Of a stretch of 64,000 nt of DNA, positions 1-11,041 are shown one piece after another. Positions within the stretch are counted from its first letter, which is position 1, and every line of letters begins with the position of its first letter. The notes under the pieces were generated by a model. It was given only the letters and a program-made list of their open reading frames with translations. It did not search any database and was not told the origin of the DNA. The translations under genes and the position numbers were made by a program. This DNA is from Streptococcus oralis (GTDB taxonomy: Bacteria > Bacillota > Bacilli > Lactobacillales > Streptococcaceae): contig NZ_CP065707.1 in the NCBI RefSeq assembly GCF_016028255.1, positions 1,875,001-1,939,000 of the forward strand. The letters run 5' to 3'.

Positions 1-1920
1 ACTTTGGCTAGCTGATACAGATGCTGAAGCTGAAGCGCTTTGGCTAGCTGATACTGATGCTGAAGCTGATTGACTTGAGCTTACTGATGCGCTAGTTGAT
101 TGGCTTGCAGATACTGACGCTGAAGTTGATTCACTTGAGCTTACTGATGCGCTAGCTGATTGGCTTGCAGATACTGACGCTGAAGCACTTTGGCTAGCTG
201 ATACAGATGCTGAAGCTGATTGGCTAGCTGATACAGATGCTGAAGTTGATTGACTTGAGCTTACTGATGCGCTTGCTGATTGGCTTGCACTTACAGACGC
301 TGAAGCACTTTGGCTAGCTGATACAGATGCTGAAGTTGATTGACTTGAGCTTACTGATGCGCTTGCTGATTGGCTAGCTGATACAGATGCTGAAGTTGAT
401 TGACTTGAGCTTACTGATGCGCTTGCTGATTGGCTTGCACTTACAGACGCTGAAGCGCTTTGGCTAGCTGATACTGATGCTGAAGCTGATTGGCTTGCAG
501 ATACTGATGCGCTAGTTGATTGACTTGCAGATACTGATGCTGAAGTTGATTGGCTTGCACTTACAGACGCTGAAGTTGATTGACTTGCAGATACTGATGC
601 TGAAGCTGATTGGCTAGCTGATACAGACGCTGAAGCTGATTGGCTTGCAGATACAGACGCTGAAGCACTTTGGCTAGCTGATACAGATGCTGAAGTTGAT
701 TGACTTGCAGATACTGATGCGCTAGTTGATTCACTTGCTGATACAGATGCTGAAGCTGATTGGCTAGCTGATACAGATGCTGAAGTTGATTGACTTGAGC
801 TTACTGATGCGCTTGCTGATTGGCTAGCTGATACAGATGCTGAAGTTGATTCACTTGCAGATACTGATGTGCTTGCTGATTGGCTTGCACTAATTGAAGC
901 AGATACGCTGTTGCTCAAGCTTGTGCTTGCTGATTCAGATGCACTAATTGAAGCAGATACGCTGTTGCTCAAGCTTGTGCTTGCTGATTCAGATGCACTG
1001 ATTGAGGCAGATACGCTGTTGCTCAAGCTTGTGCTTGCTGATGCGCTAGTTGATTCACTTGCTGATACAGATGCTGAAGCTGAAGCGCTTTGGCTAGCTG
1101 ATACTGATGCTGAAGCTGATTGGCTTGCAGATACAGACGCTGAAGCACTTTGGCTAGCTGATACAGATGCTGAAGCTGAAGCGCTTTGGCTAGCTGATAC
1201 TGATGCTGAAGCTGATTGACTTGAGCTTACTGATGCGCTAGTTGATTGGCTTGCAGATACTGACGCTGAAGTTGATTCACTTGAGCTTACTGATGCGCTA
1301 GCTGATTGGCTTGCAGATACTGACGCTGAAGCACTTTGGCTAGCTGATACAGATGCTGAAGCTGATTGGCTTGCAGATACTGATGCTGAAGTTGATTCAC
1401 TTGAGCTTACTGATGCGCTTGCTGATTGGCTTGCTGATACAGATGCTGAAGCTGATTCACTTGCAGATACTGATGCTGAAGCTGATTCACTTGCAGATAC
1501 TGATGCTGAAGTTGATTCACTTGCAGATACAGACGCTGAAGCTGATTCGCTTGAGCTTACTGATGCGCTTGCTGATTGGCTAGCTGATACTGATGCTGAA
1601 GCTGATTCACTTGAGCTTACTGATGCGCTTGCTGATTGGCTTGCAGATACTGATGCTGAAGCTGATTGGCTTGCAGATACTGATGCTGAAGTTGATTCAC
1701 TTGAGCTTACTGATGCGCTTGCTGATTGGCTTGCTGATACAGATGCTGAAGCTGATTCACTTGCAGATACTGATGCTGAAGCTGATTCACTTGCAGATAC
1801 AGAGGCTGAAGCTGATTGGCTAGCTGATACAGACGCTGAAGCGCTTTGGCTTGCTGATACTGACGCTGAAGCTGATTCACTTGCAGATACTGACGCTGAA
1901 GCGCTTTGGCTTGCTGATAC

Positions 1921-3150
1921 TGATGCTGAAGTGCTTTGGCTTGCTGATACAGACGCTGAAGCTGATTCACTTGCACTTACAGATGCTGAAGTTGATTGAC
2001 TTGAGCTTACTGATGCTGAAGTGCTTTGGCTTGCTGATACTGACGCTGAAGCTGATTCACTTGCAGATACTGATGCTGAAGCTGATTCACTTGAGCTTAC
2101 TGATGCGCTTGCTGATTGGCTTGCACTTACAGATGCTGAAGTTGATTGACTTGAGCTTACTGATGCTGAAGTGCTTTGGCTTGCTGATACTGACGCTGAA
2201 GCTGATTCACTTGCACTTACAGATGCTGAAGTTGATTGACTTGAGCTTACTGATGCGCTTGCTGATTGGCTTGCACTTACAGATGCTGAAGTTGATTCAC
2301 TTGAGCTTACAGATGCTGAAGTGCTTTGGCTTGCTGATACTGACGCTGAAGCTGATTCACTTGCAGATACTGATGCTGAAGCTGATTCACTTGAGCTTAC
2401 TGATGCGCTTGCTGATTGGCTTGCAGATACTGATGCTGAAGTTGATTCACTTGAGCTTACTGATGCGCTTGCTGATTGGCTTGCTGATACAGATGCTGAA
2501 GCTGATTGACTTGCAGATACAGACGCTGAAGCTGATTGGCTAGCTGATACAGACGCTGAAGCGCTTTGGCTTGCTGATACTGACGCTGAAGCTGATTGAC
2601 TTGAGCTTACTGATGCTGAAGTGCTTTGGCTTGCTGATACTGACGCTGAAGCGCTTTGGCTTGCTGATACTGATGCTGAAGTGCTTTGGCTTGCTGATAC
2701 AGACGCTGAAGCTGATTCACTTGCACTTACAGATGCTGAAGTTGATTGACTTGAGCTTACTGATGCTGAAGTGCTTTGGCTTGCTGATACTGACGCTGAA
2801 GCTGATTCACTTGCAGATACTGATGCTGAAGCTGATTCACTTGAGCTTACTGATGCGCTTGCTGATTGGCTTGCACTTACAGATGCTGAAGTTGATTGAC
2901 TTGAGCTTACTGATGCTGAAGTGCTTTGGCTTGCTGATACTGACGCTGAAGCTGATTCACTTGCACTTACAGATGCTGAAGTTGATTGACTTGAGCTTAC
3001 TGATGCGCTTGCTGATTGGCTTGCACTTACAGATGCTGAAGTTGATTCACTTGAGCTTACAGATGCTGAAGTGCTTTGGCTTGCTGATACTGACGCTGAA
3101 GCTGATTCACTTGCAGATACTGATGCTGAAGCTGATTCACTTGCAGATAC
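1921..3150. repeat. Internal duplication of about 0.47 kb at 750-base offset inside the SRR
   Basis: The segment from about 1921 to 2391 recurs at 2671-3141. Every 30-base unit I compared by eye matched in order, including the rarer GTGCTTTGG variant units. The copies diverge near 2392/3142. The 750-base offset is a multiple of three, so the frame is kept. A recent unequal crossover or replication slip is the simplest cause. Confidence 0.8.
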
Positions 3151-4129
3151 AGACGCTGAAGCTGATTGGCTAGCTGATACAGACGCTGAAGCGCTTTGGC
3201 TTGCTGATACTGACGCTGAAGCTGATTCACTTGCACTTACAGATGCTGAAGTTGATTGACTTGAGCTTACTGATGCTGAAGTGCTTTGGCTTGCTGATAC
3301 TGACGCTGAAGCTGATTCACTTGAGCTTACTGATGCGCTAGTTGATTGGCTTGCTGATACTGATGCTGAAGCTGATTCACTTGAGCTTACTGATGCGCTT
3401 GCTGATTGGCTTGCTGATACTGATGCTGAAGTTGATTCACTTGAGCTTACTGATGCGCTAGTTGATTCGCTTGCACTTACTGATGCTGAAGCTGATTCAC
3501 TTGAGCTTACTGATGCGCTTGCTGATTGGCTTGCAGATACTGATGCTGAAGCTGATTCACTTGCAGATACTGATGCTGAAGTTGATTCACTTGCAGATAC
3601 AGACGCTGAAGCTGATTCGCTTGAGCTTACTGAAGCGCTTTGGCTTGCTGATACTGATGCTGAAGCTGATTCACTTGCAGATACTGATGCTGAAGTTGAT
3701 TCACTTACAGATACAGACGCTGAAGCTGATTCGCTTGAGCTTACTGATGCGCTTGCTGATTGGCTAGCTGATACTGATGCTGAAGTTGATTGGCTAGCTG
3801 ATACTGACGCTGAAGCTGATTCACTTGAGCTTACTGATGCGCTAGTTGATTGGCTTGCACTTACTGATGCTGAAGCTGATTCACTTGAGCTTACTGATGC
3901 GCTTGCTGATTGGCTTGCTGATACTGATGCTGAAGCTGAGGCACTTTGGCTTGCGCTTACTGATGTTGAAGCACTTTGACTTGCACTTACAGATGCGCTT
4001 GCTGATTGGCTAGCTGATACAGACGCTGAGTCGCTTGCACTTACAGATGCTGAAGCTGATTGACTTGCACTTACAGATGCTGATTGGCTCGCACTGATGC
4101 TTGCTGATACTGATGCTGATGCGCTTTGG

Positions 4130-6990
4130 CTTGCACTAATTGACGCAGACTGGCTCGCGCTTGCTGAGATAGAAGCTGAGTTCTGGTTGTTAGATGCTGA
4201 AGCTGAGGCACTTTGGCTTGCGCTTACTGATGTTGAAGCACTTTGACTTGCACTTACAGATGCTGAAGCTGATTGGCTAGCTGATACAGACGCTGAGTCG
4301 CTTGCACTTACAGATGCTGAAGCTGATTGACTAGCTGATACAGATGCTGATTGGCTCGCACTGATGCTTGCTGATACTGATGCTGATGCGCTTTGGCTTG
4401 CACTAATTGACGCAGACTGGCTCGCGCTTGCTGAGATAGAAGCTGAGTTCTGGTTGTTAGATGCTGAAGCTGAGGCACTTTGGCTTGCGCTTACTGATGT
4501 TGAAGCACTTTGACTTGCACTTACAGATGCTGAAGCTGATTGGCTAGCTGATACAGACGCTGAGTCGCTTGCACTTACAGATGCTGAAGCGCTTTGGCTC
4601 GCACTAATTGACGCAGACTGGCTCGCGCTTGCTGAGATAGAAGCTGAGTTCTGGTTGTTAGATGCTGAAGCTGAGGCACTTTGGCTTGCGCTTACTGATG
4701 TTGAAGCACTTTGACTTGCACTTACAGATGCTGATTGGCTCGCACTGATGCTTGCTGATACTGATGCTGATGCGCTTTGGCTTGCACTAATTGACGCAGA
4801 CTGGCTCGCGCTTGCTGAGATAGAAGCTGAGTTCTGGTTGTTAGATGCTGAAGCTGAGGCACTTTGGCTTGCGCTTACTGATGTTGAAGCACTTTGACTT
4901 GCACTTACAGATGCTGAAGCTGATTGGCTAGCTGATACAGACGCTGAGTCGCTTGCACTTACAGATGCTGAAGCTGATTGACTAGCTGATACAGATGCTG
5001 ATTGGCTCGCACTGATGCTTGCTGATACTGATGCTGATGCGCTTTGGCTTGCACTAATTGACGCAGACTGGCTCGCGCTTGCTGAGATAGAAGCTGAGTT
5101 CTGGTTGTTAGATGCTGAAGCTGAGGCACTTTGGCTTGCGCTTACTGATGTTGAAGCACTTTGACTTGCACTTACAGATGCTGAAGCTGATTGGCTAGCT
5201 GATACAGACGCTGAGTCGCTTGCACTTACAGATGCTGAAGCGCTTTGGCTCGCACTAATTGACGCAGACTGGCTCGCGCTTGCTGAGATAGAAGCTGAGT
5301 TCTGGTTGTTAGATGCTGAAGCTGAGGCACTTTGGCTTGCGCTTACTGATGTTGAAGCACTTTGACTTGCACTTACAGATGCTGAAGCTGATTGGCTAGC
5401 ACTGATGCTTGCTGATACAGATGCTGATGCGCTTTGGCTCGCACTAATTGACGCAGACTGGCTCGCGCTTGCTGAGATAGAAGCTGAGTTCTGGTTGTTA
5501 GATGCTGAAGCTGAGGCACTTTGGCTAGCACTTACAGATGCTGAAGTACTTTGACTTGCTGATACTGATGCGCTTGCTGATTGACTTGCACTTACAGATG
5601 CTGAGTGGCTTGCACTTGCTGAAGCACTTTGACTAGCATTTGCTGAGCTTGATGCTGATTGGCTTGCACTGATGCTTGCTGATACAGATGCTGATGCGCT
5701 TTGGCTCGCACTAATTGACGCAGACTGGCTCGCGCTTGCTGAGATAGAAGCTGAGTTCTGGTTGTTAGATGCTGAAGCTGAGGCACTTTGGCTAGCACTT
5801 ACAGATGCTGAAGTACTTTGACTTGCTGATACTGATGCGCTTGCTGATTGACTTGCACTTACAGATGCTGAGTGGCTTGCACTTGCTGAAGCACTTTGAC
5901 TAGCATTTGCTGAGCTTGATGCTGATTGGCTTGCACTGATGCTTGCTGATACAGATGCTGATGCGCTTTGGCTCGCACTAATTGACGCAGACTGGCTCGC
6001 GCTTGCTGAGATAGAAGCTGAGTTCTGGTTGTTAGATGCTGAAGCTGAGGCACTTTGGCTAGCACTTACAGATGCTGAAGTACTTTGACTTGCTGATACT
6101 GATGCGCTTGCTGATTGACTTGCACTTACAGATGCTGAGTGGCTTGCACTTGCTGAAGCACTTTGACTAGCATTTGCTGAGCTTGATGCTGATTGGCTTG
6201 CACTGATGCTTGCTGATACAGATGCTGATGCGCTTTGGCTCGCACTAATTGACGCAGACTGGCTCGCGCTTGCTGAGATAGAAGCTGAGTTCTGGTTGTT
6301 AGATGCTGAAGCTGAGGCACTTTGGCTAGCACTTACAGATGCTGAAGTACTTTGACTTGCTGATACTGATGCGCTTGCTGATTGACTTGCACTTACAGAT
6401 GCTGAGTGGCTTGCACTTGCTGAGATAGAAGCTGAGTTCTGGTTGTTAGATGCTGAAGCTGAGGCACTTTGGCTCGCGCTTACTGATGTTGAAGCACTTT
6501 GACTTGCTGATACAGAGGCGCTTGCTGATTGGCTAGCTGATACAGATGCTGAGTGACTTGCACTTACTGATGCTGAAGCTGAGGCACTTTGGCTGGCGCT
6601 TACTGATGTTGAAGCACTTTGACTTGCACTTACAGATGCGCTTGCTGATTGGCTAGCTGATACAGACGCTGAGTCGCTTGCACTTACAGATGCTGATGCT
6701 GATTGGCTAGCTGATACAGATGCTGATTGGCTTGAACTTACAGACGCTGAAGCTGATTGACTAGCTGATACAGATGCTGATTGGCTTGAACTTACAGACG
6801 CTGAAGCTGATTGACTAGCTGATACAGATGCTGATTGGCTCGCACTGATGCTTGCTGATACTGATGCTGATGCGCTTTGGCTCGCACTAATTGACGCAGA
6901 CTGGCTCGCGCTTGCTGAGATAGAAGCTGAGTTCTGGTTGTTAGATGCTGAAGCTGAGGCACTTTGGCTGGCGCTTACTGATGTTGAAGC
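4130..6990. repeat. Higher-order SRR blocks marked by an [10 protein letters not shown] interruption (12 copies)
   Basis: A non-Ser-X motif, [10 protein letters not shown] on the minus strand, recurs 12 times. Its forward-strand TTCTGG anchor is at 4181, 4448, 4649, 4832, 5099, 5300, 5489, 5756, 6023, 6290, 6437 and 6932. Spacings are 267, 201, 183, 189, 147 or 495 bases, all multiples of three. The blocks therefore expand and contract without breaking the frame. Confidence 0.9.
5489..6437. repeat. Near-perfect 267-bp tandem array in the SRR
   Basis: Three consecutive 267-base periods (89 codons each) appear identical, with the TTCTGG anchor at 5489, 5756, 6023 and 6290. Shadow reading frames of identical sequence start at exactly 267-base steps in this stretch. 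The array sits inside the NNQN-containing part of the domain. Confidence 0.9.
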
Positions 6991-7470
6991 ACTTTGACTT
7001 GCACTTACAGATGCGCTTGCTGATTGGCTAGCTGATACAGACGCTGAGTCGCTTGCACTTACAGATGCTGATGCTGATTGGCTAGCTGATACAGATGCTG
7101 ATTGGCTTGAACTTACAGACGCTGAAGCTGATTGACTAGCTGATACAGATGCTGATTGGCTTGAACTTACAGACGCTGAAGCTGATTGACTAGCTGATAC
7201 AGATGCTGAAGCACTTTGGCTTGCTGATACAGATGCTGAAGCCGATTGACTTGAGCTTACTGATGCTGAAGCTGATTGGCTTGAGCTTACTGATGCGCTA
7301 GCTGATTGACTTGCACTTACTGACGCTGAAGCTGATTGACTTGAGCTTACTGATGCGCTAGCTGATTGGCTTGCACTTACAGACGCTGAAGCTGAGCGAC
7401 TTGAGCTTACTGATGTGCTTGCTGAACGACTCGCGCTGAGCGATGCACTAGCTGAGGCACTGGCCGAACG

Positions 7471-8055
7471 GCTTGAGCTAAGCGATGCGCTAGCTGACGC
7501 ACTGGCCGAACGGCTCGAACTTACAGAAGCTGAAACTGAGCGACTTGCAGATACTGAAGCTGAAGCTGATTGGCTTGAGCTTACAGAAGCCGAAGCTGAG
7601 CGACTTGCGCTAAGTGATGCACTCGCTGAAGCACTGGCTGAACGACTTGAGCTTACAGAAGCTGAAGCTGAGGCACTGGCCGAACGGCTTGAGCTAAGCG
7701 ATGCGCTAGCTGACGCACTGGCCGAACGGCTCGAACTTACAGAAGCTGAAGCTGAGCGACTTGCAGATACTGAAGCTGAAGCTGATTGGCTTGAGCTTAC
7801 AGAAGCCGAAGCTGAGCGACTTGCGCTAAGTGATGCACTCGCTGAAGCACTGGCTGAACGACTTGAGCTTACAGAAGCTGAAGCTGAGGCACTGGCCGAA
7901 CGGCTTGAGCTAAGCGATGCGCTAGCTGACGCACTGGCCGAACGGCTCGAACTTACAGAAGCTGAAGCTGAGCGACTTGCAGATACTGAAGCTGAAGCTG
8001 ATTGGCTTGAGCTTACAGAAGCCGAAGCTGAGCGACTTGCGCTAAGTGATGCACT
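7471..8055. repeat. 216-bp tandem array, arginine-containing SRR next to the binding region
   Basis: A 216-base unit (72 codons) starts at 7471, 7687 and 7903, and the third copy is partial. On the minus strand it encodes Ser-Ala, Ser-Leu and Ser-Arg dipeptides. One early unit differs from the others by a single base (gaaactgag instead of gaagctgag). The basic residues set it apart from the more acidic and neutral repeats downstream. Confidence 0.85.
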
Positions 8056-9323
8056 CTGGCTAGCACTCAAACTTGCTGAGTGAGATTGACCTGCGCTAAG
8101 TGAAGCACTCGCTGAGGCGCTTTGGCTTGCTGATACTGATGCTGAAGCGCTTTGGCTTGCTGATACTGATGCTGAAGCTGATTGGCTAAGGGATCCGCTT
8201 TCTTTAACATTTATTTGAATGTCCTTAAAGTTAAGCTGTCCTGCTTCGTCAGTAATCTTATATTTAAGTGTTACAGTTCCTGTTCCAGTAGGCGTCCCAG
8301 AAATTTGGATAGATGGGATATAGCCAGTTTTACCACCCCCTGATGGAACGGTTTTAGTAGTAACTGTTAATCCAAGTGCTTCTAGTTCTTTCTTACCATG
8401 AATCAGTTCAACCGCTTGATCTGCAAGGTAAGAACTTTGCCAAGAACCAACAGACTTATCTCCCTTGTTATTACCATCATGAACATATAAAGTTTCATTA
8501 ACTCGTTTACCGACTTCAATCTCAGGAACTAGTGGTTCAGGGGAAGGAGTTAGTGAGTCTTTGCTCTTGTTGATAATTGACTCCTGCGCAGCCTCAGTTA
8601 CAACTTCTTCTGGACGGCCTAGATAGGTAAAGAATTCAGCATCCTTACCTCCCAATCCATCATTATGTCTGACAAGATAATTAGGATTTTCAGTTTTAAC
8701 AGTCCCCGTAACAGTGACTTTAGGAACATAGGTAAAATCAGCACGTCTTTCCACTCCTTGAACAAACCTCAAGCCCATCGGTTTGGTCCAACCACCATTA
8801 CCAGTGTACAAAGTAATAGCATTTCTAGCATCTTGCTCATATCTATACTGTTTATCATTATGGAAATAGTAGGTTTCATTGACTGTATCTCCTACTTTAT
8901 ATTTTGCAAGAGGAGCCAGTGCTTCTTTTTTCCCTTCGGCATCATACGTTACAGCAGGTCCCTTAAACTGAGTAGTAGTAAGGTTCATGAATATGCTGGT
9001 TTGAGGAAAGCTACGTCCATCAAAGGTCACATCCAGATTGATACTACTTCTAAATGCTTTTGGATTATCACTCTTGAAAGTTACATATGGAATATAACGT
9101 CCAGGAGCCACTTCCACACGACCTGTTTCCGAGGTAATATTATATTTCTCTTGTGCTTCTTGCCAGTTTCGAGTCTCTAGAGTTTGTCTTGGAGAAAGTC
9201 CTGCCAACTCACTATCCTTATATGAACCGTAAGGATATTCGTCCGCATCAAATTGAGACTTATGCATATAATATGTTACCGAGAAAGGAACACCTGCTCG
9301 TCCCAGAAAGACCCGTTGTCTAT

Positions 9324-10358
9324 TTAAACGACCACTTGTTTCTGGAGAATTGATACTATATGGGTCAGTATTAGAAAGAATGGCTCTTTTGAACCAGTAT
9401 CGATCGGATTTGCTCTAAATCCAGAATACCCTGTCTTTGGTGCAGTCGCTACAGTATTGTCAACCTTTTGGTTTTTCTCAGCTTGCTTGGTTGTATCCTT
9501 ACCTTGGGCTTGGTTCTTATCTGCTACAACACCAGCTGCAAGGTTGTTGCTTGTTGTTGCTGCTTGGCTACTAAGTTGAGTTGCACTAGACAAAGCATCA
9601 CCGAGTTTGCTTGATGCTAAGCTAGCTGCAGGTTTGGTATCGGCATTGAGTGATGCTGATGTAGAAGTTGAGACAGATGCTTGTACTTCTGATCCACTCG
9701 TTGCACTAGTGCTCTCAACTAGTGAAGTTGAAGCTTGAGCGCTCGCTGACGCTGATGTAGGAGCTGATGTTGATTGGCTCGCTGACTCAGATGCTGGAGC
9801 AGTTGACTGACTTGCTGATGTTGAAGCACTTGCAGATGCTGACTGACTTGCTGAGGCAGATTGACTGACTGAAGCTGACTGACTCGCACTCGCTTGAGCC
9901 TCAACAGATTGACTGACTGATACAGAAGCTGAGGCAGATGCTTGTTCTGCTTGAGCTTTCTTTACTTCTGTTTGCGCTTGAGCGATGATTGAGTTAGTAC
10001 TTGTTTCAGTTGTTTCAGCTGCTTTTGGTTCAGCTGCGATGACTGTTTTATCCTTTTCTGTATACTCAGATGTTTCATCCGCATAAACAGTTTGCTCTTG
10101 AGTCATCACAAATCCTGCAGCCCCCGCGGCCAGGATTCCCCCTATGCCCGCTAGCGTGTTAAAACTAAGGTGTGCGTGATCAAGTTCTTCAGTGTCTGAC
10201 AGGGTACTAGAGACAACTTCGCCCATCCCACCAATACGGAAGAGATCCAATTGAGAGTTCGAGGCTTTTACCCAGTTTTTACCCGACTTGTAAAGCTTAT
10301 AACGCTTTTTCTCATCTACGATCTCGAAATCTTTGTTAAACTTTTTACTTCGAAACAT
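9324..10358 (-). CDS. N-terminal SRRP fragment actually translated before the frameshift (344 aa)
   Basis: If the deletion is real, translation from the ATG at 10358 gives a 344-residue product with the KxYKxGKxW signal peptide, a serine/alanine/glutamine-rich segment rich in SASQSAS motifs, and about 25 out-of-frame residues at the end. The start is supported by AAAGGA a few bases upstream. The product would still carry the aSec signal and GtfAB acceptor serines. It could therefore be exported as a small soluble glycoprotein, but it lacks the binding region and any wall anchor. This is inference from the reading frame alone. Confidence 0.75.
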   Translation of the reverse strand: MFRSKKFNKDFEIVDEKKRYKLYKSGKNWVKASNSQLDLFRIGGMGEVVSSTLSDTEELDHAHLSFNTLAGIGGILAAGAAGFVMTQEQTVYADETSEYTEKDKTVIAAEPKAAETTETSTNSIIAQAQTEVKKAQAEQASASASVSVSQSVEAQASASQSASVSQSASASQSASASASTSASQSTAPASESASQSTSAPTSASASAQASTSLVESTSATSGSEVQASVSTSTSASLNADTKPAASLASSKLGDALSSATQLSSQAATTSNNLAAGVVADKNQAQGKDTTKQAEKNQKVDNTVATAPKTGYSGFRANPIDTGSKEPFFLILTHIVSILQKQVVV

Positions 10359-10796
10359 TTGTTTCCTTTCTTTTCATCAAAATGCGACCCTTTGTTAACC
10401 TCATGATCATTAACAAAGCGTAGTTGCGCTACCCTCTCAAAACCAAAACCAATAAAAGCCGCAGTCAGTCTCAGTTTTTATCCCTTTGACTCAGAAAAAG
10501 CAGATTCCATCTGGGATATACCAGTTGCTTTTAACTAGTATATACCATTTACCATTCTATCAAAGTAGCTCCTCCTTTTCAAGCATTTATACTCGAAATG
10601 ACCAACGAAAACGCCTAATTTATACCTAAAATTCGCTTTCAAGGATCAAATAATTGAAAACGTTTTATTATCTTTCGAAATCTCTTCCTTCCCCCACCCT
10701 TTCACACTAGTTCACTTAGACAGAAACAAAAAAACCTTGACGAGCAAATCATCAAGGTTCATCTTTTCTAGAGACCATCTCCATCCAGAAAAGTTC
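10359..10796. other. Intergenic region upstream of the SRRP gene
   Basis: This region of about 440 bases holds no convincing gene. It contains the SRRP ribosome-binding site, an inverted repeat at 10390-10418 (CTTTGTTAA / TTAACAAAG) that would fold in the SRRP leader, and the Asp4-operon terminator at 10733-10759. A possible minus-strand promoter has TTGATA at 10558-10563 and TATACT at 10537-10542, but the 15-base spacer is short. No Asp5 gene is visible here. Confidence 0.6.
10733..10759 (-). terminator. Terminator after the asp4-like gene
   Basis: On the minus strand AACCTTGA ... TCAAGGTT forms an 8-base-pair stem followed by a six-T tract (10727-10732). It closes the DivIVA-like/gtfA/gtfB/asp4 unit and implies that the SRRP gene has its own promoter. 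Confidence 0.8.
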
Positions 10797-10973
10797 CTAA
10801 AAAAAGCGTCCCAACTGCATGAGTAGTGTGACCAAAAGAGTTACGAGAAAGAGAACTCCGCCCAGCACGGCAATCATGCTAAAATCTTGCTTCTCCCTTT
10901 TTAGGGGTTTCTTTCGATTATCTAGCTGTTCTCGTATATGTTCTTGTAAAATGCTATTGTCCTTGTTAGACAT
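10797..10973 (-). CDS. asp4: Accessory Sec protein Asp4-like (SecE-like, 58 aa)
   Basis: This small protein has a charged N-terminal half (IREQLDNRKKPLKREKQDF) and one C-terminal membrane segment (about residues 34-54, MIAVLGGVLFLVTLLVTLLM). That is the layout of SecE-like Asp4, which joins SecY2 in the accessory translocon. Asp5 is SecG-like with two membrane helices, which does not fit. I chose the ATG at 10973 because AAAGGAGG lies five bases upstream. A frame-extended start at 11024 would run through this site. The gene lies 68 bases after gtfB and is last in its unit before the terminator. The family call rests on size, topology and place rather than on a diagnostic motif. Confidence 0.65.
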   Translation of the reverse strand: MSNKDNSILQEHIREQLDNRKKPLKREKQDFSMIAVLGGVLFLVTLLVTLLMQLGRFF

Positions 10974-11041
10974 GTGCTCCTCCTTTTCTGTTGATAGAAA
11001 GGAACTTGCTTTCATCGAAAGCAAGCCCTTGTCTTATTAGC

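Larger units (their letters stand above)
1..8189 (-). repeat. Serine-rich repeat domain of the SRRP (coding, about 2,730 residues in window)
   Basis: On the minus strand the region reads as alternating Ser-X units such as [21 protein letters not shown] and SSQSTSAS, in one continuous frame. Units recur at 18-, 30- and 60-base steps and are built into longer blocks. The composition changes along the domain. Next to the binding region (7400-8060) Arg and Leu are frequent ([13 protein letters not shown]). The middle (4130-6990) carries NNQN interruptions, and positions 1-4100 are almost pure S/A/V/E/Q/T. The serines are the expected O-GlcNAc acceptors of GtfA-GtfB. The domain continues past position 1. 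Confidence 0.95.
1..10358 (-). pseudogene. Serine-rich-repeat surface glycoprotein (SRRP), frameshifted, C-terminus outside window
   Basis: This is the export and glycosylation substrate of the neighbouring aSec locus, a large cell-wall adhesin of the PsrP/GspB/Fap1/MonX type. The N-terminus has the KLYKSGKNW signal motif (KxYKxGKxW, residues 21-29) and a hydrophobic stretch around residues 67-86. A short serine-rich segment (about 9640-9970) follows, then a non-repeat binding region (about 8190-9500) and serine-rich repeats from about 8189 to position 1. The N-terminal frame stops at 9324. The binding region and all repeats share another frame with no stop down to position 1. In that second frame the first upstream stop is at 9415-9417, so the lesion lies between about 9327 and 9414. 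The four-A run (minus strand) at 9387-9390 is the likely site, because one more A restores a smooth reading ([15 protein letters not shown]). The LPXTG end must lie left of the window. I see no close match to the PsrP binding region, so I give no symbol. A sequencing error is possible. Confidence 0.9.

Noticed and set aside
4130..6990. Regular repeats that could suggest a CRISPR array
   Set aside because: The units are coding, keep frame, and lack unique spacers of uniform length. No cas genes are present.
869..8083. Many long plus-strand and off-frame open frames (Leu/Ala/Asp/Glu-rich or Leu/Ile/Lys-rich) across the SRR
   Set aside because: They are antisense or off-frame shadows of the Ser-X repeats. 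They share the repeat periods and have no ribosome sites.
8665..9353. Plus-strand open frames of 171 and 66 residues
   Set aside because: They lie opposite the SRRP binding region, which reads as a coherent protein on the minus strand.
9380..9400. Programmed ribosomal frameshift in the SRRP
   Set aside because: The in-frame codons (TCA AAA GAG) do not form a canonical slippery heptamer and I see no obvious downstream pseudoknot. A deletion or a sequencing error is simpler.
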